DNA of 64,000 bases, from assembly GCA_963698085.1 (NCBI GenBank), contig OY969122.1, positions 1,364,001-1,428,000 on the forward strand, written 5' to 3'. The notes beneath the pieces were generated by a model. It saw only the letters and a list, made by a program, of their open reading frames with translations, did no database searches and had not been told where the DNA came from. The DNA is from VRUE01 sp963698085. Lineage in GTDB: Bacteria > Actinomycetota > Thermoleophilia > Solirubrobacterales > 70-9. Made by a program: the position numbers and the translations under genes. Within the stretch, counting starts at the first letter, position 1. The number at the start of each line of letters is the position of its first letter. Positions 63,000-64,000 of the stretch are shown here, piece after piece.

Positions 63000-64000
63000 G
63001 TGAGCCCCGCGACCCTCGAGCAAGCGCGGTCGGCAGTGCTGGCGCGACTCCATGACCGGCGCTCTGAGATCGAACGGGCGATCCTCACCCGTGTCTACGC
63101 GGTTTCCGACCCTGGTGAGATCGCCGACTCCGAATACACGGACGGTCTCCGTGCCGCCGTCTCGGCGGCGATCGACTATGGCCTGATCGTCATTGAGCGG
63201 GGGGGTGATCGCTCAACGTCGGTTCCAGCCGCCCTCCTTGCACAGGCCCGTCTCGCCGCCCGCAACGGCGTCAGCCTCGACACCGTCCTGCGCCGTTACT
63301 TCGCCGGTTATACGTTGCTCGGCGACTTTTTGGTCGAGGAGGCGGGAGCAGTAGAGACGCTGGAGGCTGAAGCTCTGCAGCCTCTTCTGCGCGCTCAAGC
63401 TCCTCCGTTCGACCGTGTCATCGCAGCGATAAGCGAGGAGCATGCTCGCGAGGCCGACCGTAGCCCCGATTCCTCCGAGCGCCGCCGCGCCGAGCTGGTT
63501 CATCGCCTCCTCGTCGGCGAGCGGATAGACATGGCCGGGCTTCGCTATGACTTCGATGCCTGGCACGTAGGCGCGATCGCAGTCGGTTCGGAGGCGGCGG
63601 AGGCAATCCAAGGCCTGGCAGCGGCGCTCGACCGGCGCCTGTTGATCGTTCGCCCTGAGGAGGGGCTGGCTTGGGCTTGGTTCGGTGGTTGGCGCAGGGT
63701 TACTACAGACACGATCGCCGAGCACGCCGTCGCCGAGTGGTCTGCCGACGCCAGGCTGGCGATCGGCGAGCCTGCAAGAGGGCTGACGGGCTGGCGCCTT
63801 ACGCACAGCCAGGCCAAGGCGGTACTCCCGGTCGCCCAGCGCAACGCCGAGAGCGTCGTTCGCTATGCCGACGCTGGCCTTCTCGCTGCGGCCCTGCAAG
63901 ACGACGTCCTGGTCAGCTCGCTGCGCCAGCTCTTCCTCGCTCCTCTTGCCGAGGAGCGAGATGGAGGCGCTGCGGCGCGCCAGACTCTGCGTGCTTATTT
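63000..64000 (+). CDS. PucR-like transcriptional regulator (3' end beyond the window)
   Basis: From GTG 63000 a frame of 333 codons runs off the window without a stop. It begins SPATLEQARSAVLARLHDRR. The N-terminal helical domain has ADSEYTDGLRAAVSAAIDYG and LLAQARLAARNGVSLDTVLR, seen in PucR/CdaR-like regulators of this lineage. The middle region (about 175-290) is the PucR GGDEF-related domain. The C-terminal helix-turn-helix is expected past the edge. It starts 10 bases after the giant-protein region and might regulate it. The decayed copy at 24786-25146 is homologous. Confidence 0.85.
   Translation, partial: MSPATLEQARSAVLARLHDRRSEIERAILTRVYAVSDPGEIADSEYTDGLRAAVSAAIDYGLIVIERGGDRSTSVPAALLAQARLAARNGVSLDTVLRRYFAGYTLLGDFLVEEAGAVETLEAEALQPLLRAQAPPFDRVIAAISEEHAREADRSPDSSERRRAELVHRLLVGERIDMAGLRYDFDAWHVGAIAVGSEAAEAIQGLAAALDRRLLIVRPEEGLAWAWFGGWRRVTTDTIAEHAVAEWSADARLAIGEPARGLTGWRLTHSQAKAVLPVAQRNAESVVRYADAGLLAAALQDDVLVSSLRQLFLAPLAEERDGGAAARQTLRAY

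Overview
The window is a 64 kb piece of a high-GC chromosome. Gene content points to a deep-branching actinobacterium of the Thermoleophilia/Solirubrobacterales type. This is inferred from a six-gene mce operon, menaquinone and Tat genes, trehalose synthesis, many secreted Gly/Ala-rich proteins and heavy use of ATGA/GTGA start-stop overlaps. No rRNA or other taxonomic marker was available to confirm it. No CRISPR array, IS element or prophage was seen.

Layout. (1) 1-4.1 kb: the end of a secreted-protein gene, a small secreted helical protein and an MMPL exporter, all on the minus strand. (2) 4.3-10.5 kb: a respiratory and export block on the plus strand, with a Bacillus/b6f-like menaquinol:cytochrome c reductase (Rieske protein, short cytochrome b, subunit IV fused to cytochrome c), MenG, a polyprenyl diphosphate synthase, TatA, TatC and a TPR-like membrane protein. 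A tRNA-Lys(CUU) follows. (3) 10.7-27.8 kb: an envelope block with two secreted paralogs, a second MMPL exporter, six consecutive mce genes with no yrbE permease or ATPase gene nearby, a decayed regulator fragment, two more secreted paralogs and a TetR regulator. The secreted family has five members in this window, all close to the MMPL and mce genes. (4) 27.8-36.2 kb: the conserved rpsF-ssb-rpsR-rplI / dnaB / purA neighbourhood. dnaB carries a 423-residue intein in its P-loop and is followed by a DnaC/DnaI-like ATPase. (5) 36.3-50.9 kb: trehalose genes (GT20 and TreT-like GT4), a response regulator-kinase-HtrA operon resembling mprAB-pepD, a FlgM-like small protein, thiL, a UPF0104 membrane protein, a polyprenol-type mannosyltransferase, a class A PBP, a short MscS-like protein, a CPBP protease, an L,D-transpeptidase and pyrE. 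(6) 51-64 kb: a collagen-like secreted protein followed by a tightly overlapping set: giant NHL/Fn3/propeller protein 1, a 1091-residue secreted repeat protein, giant protein 2, then a PucR-like regulator that runs off the end. The second giant gene is interrupted by one in-frame amber codon where the first has CAG.

The genes suggest a cell investing heavily in its envelope: lipid export or import (MMPL, MCE), wall synthesis and remodelling (PBP, Ldt), envelope stress sensing, and very large secreted surface proteins. The most interesting unexplained items are the five-member secreted family tied to MMPL/MCE genes, the YrbE-less mce operon led by an MMPL gene, the A-B-A' giant surface-protein operon with mosaic divergence, and several long inverted repeats between genes.
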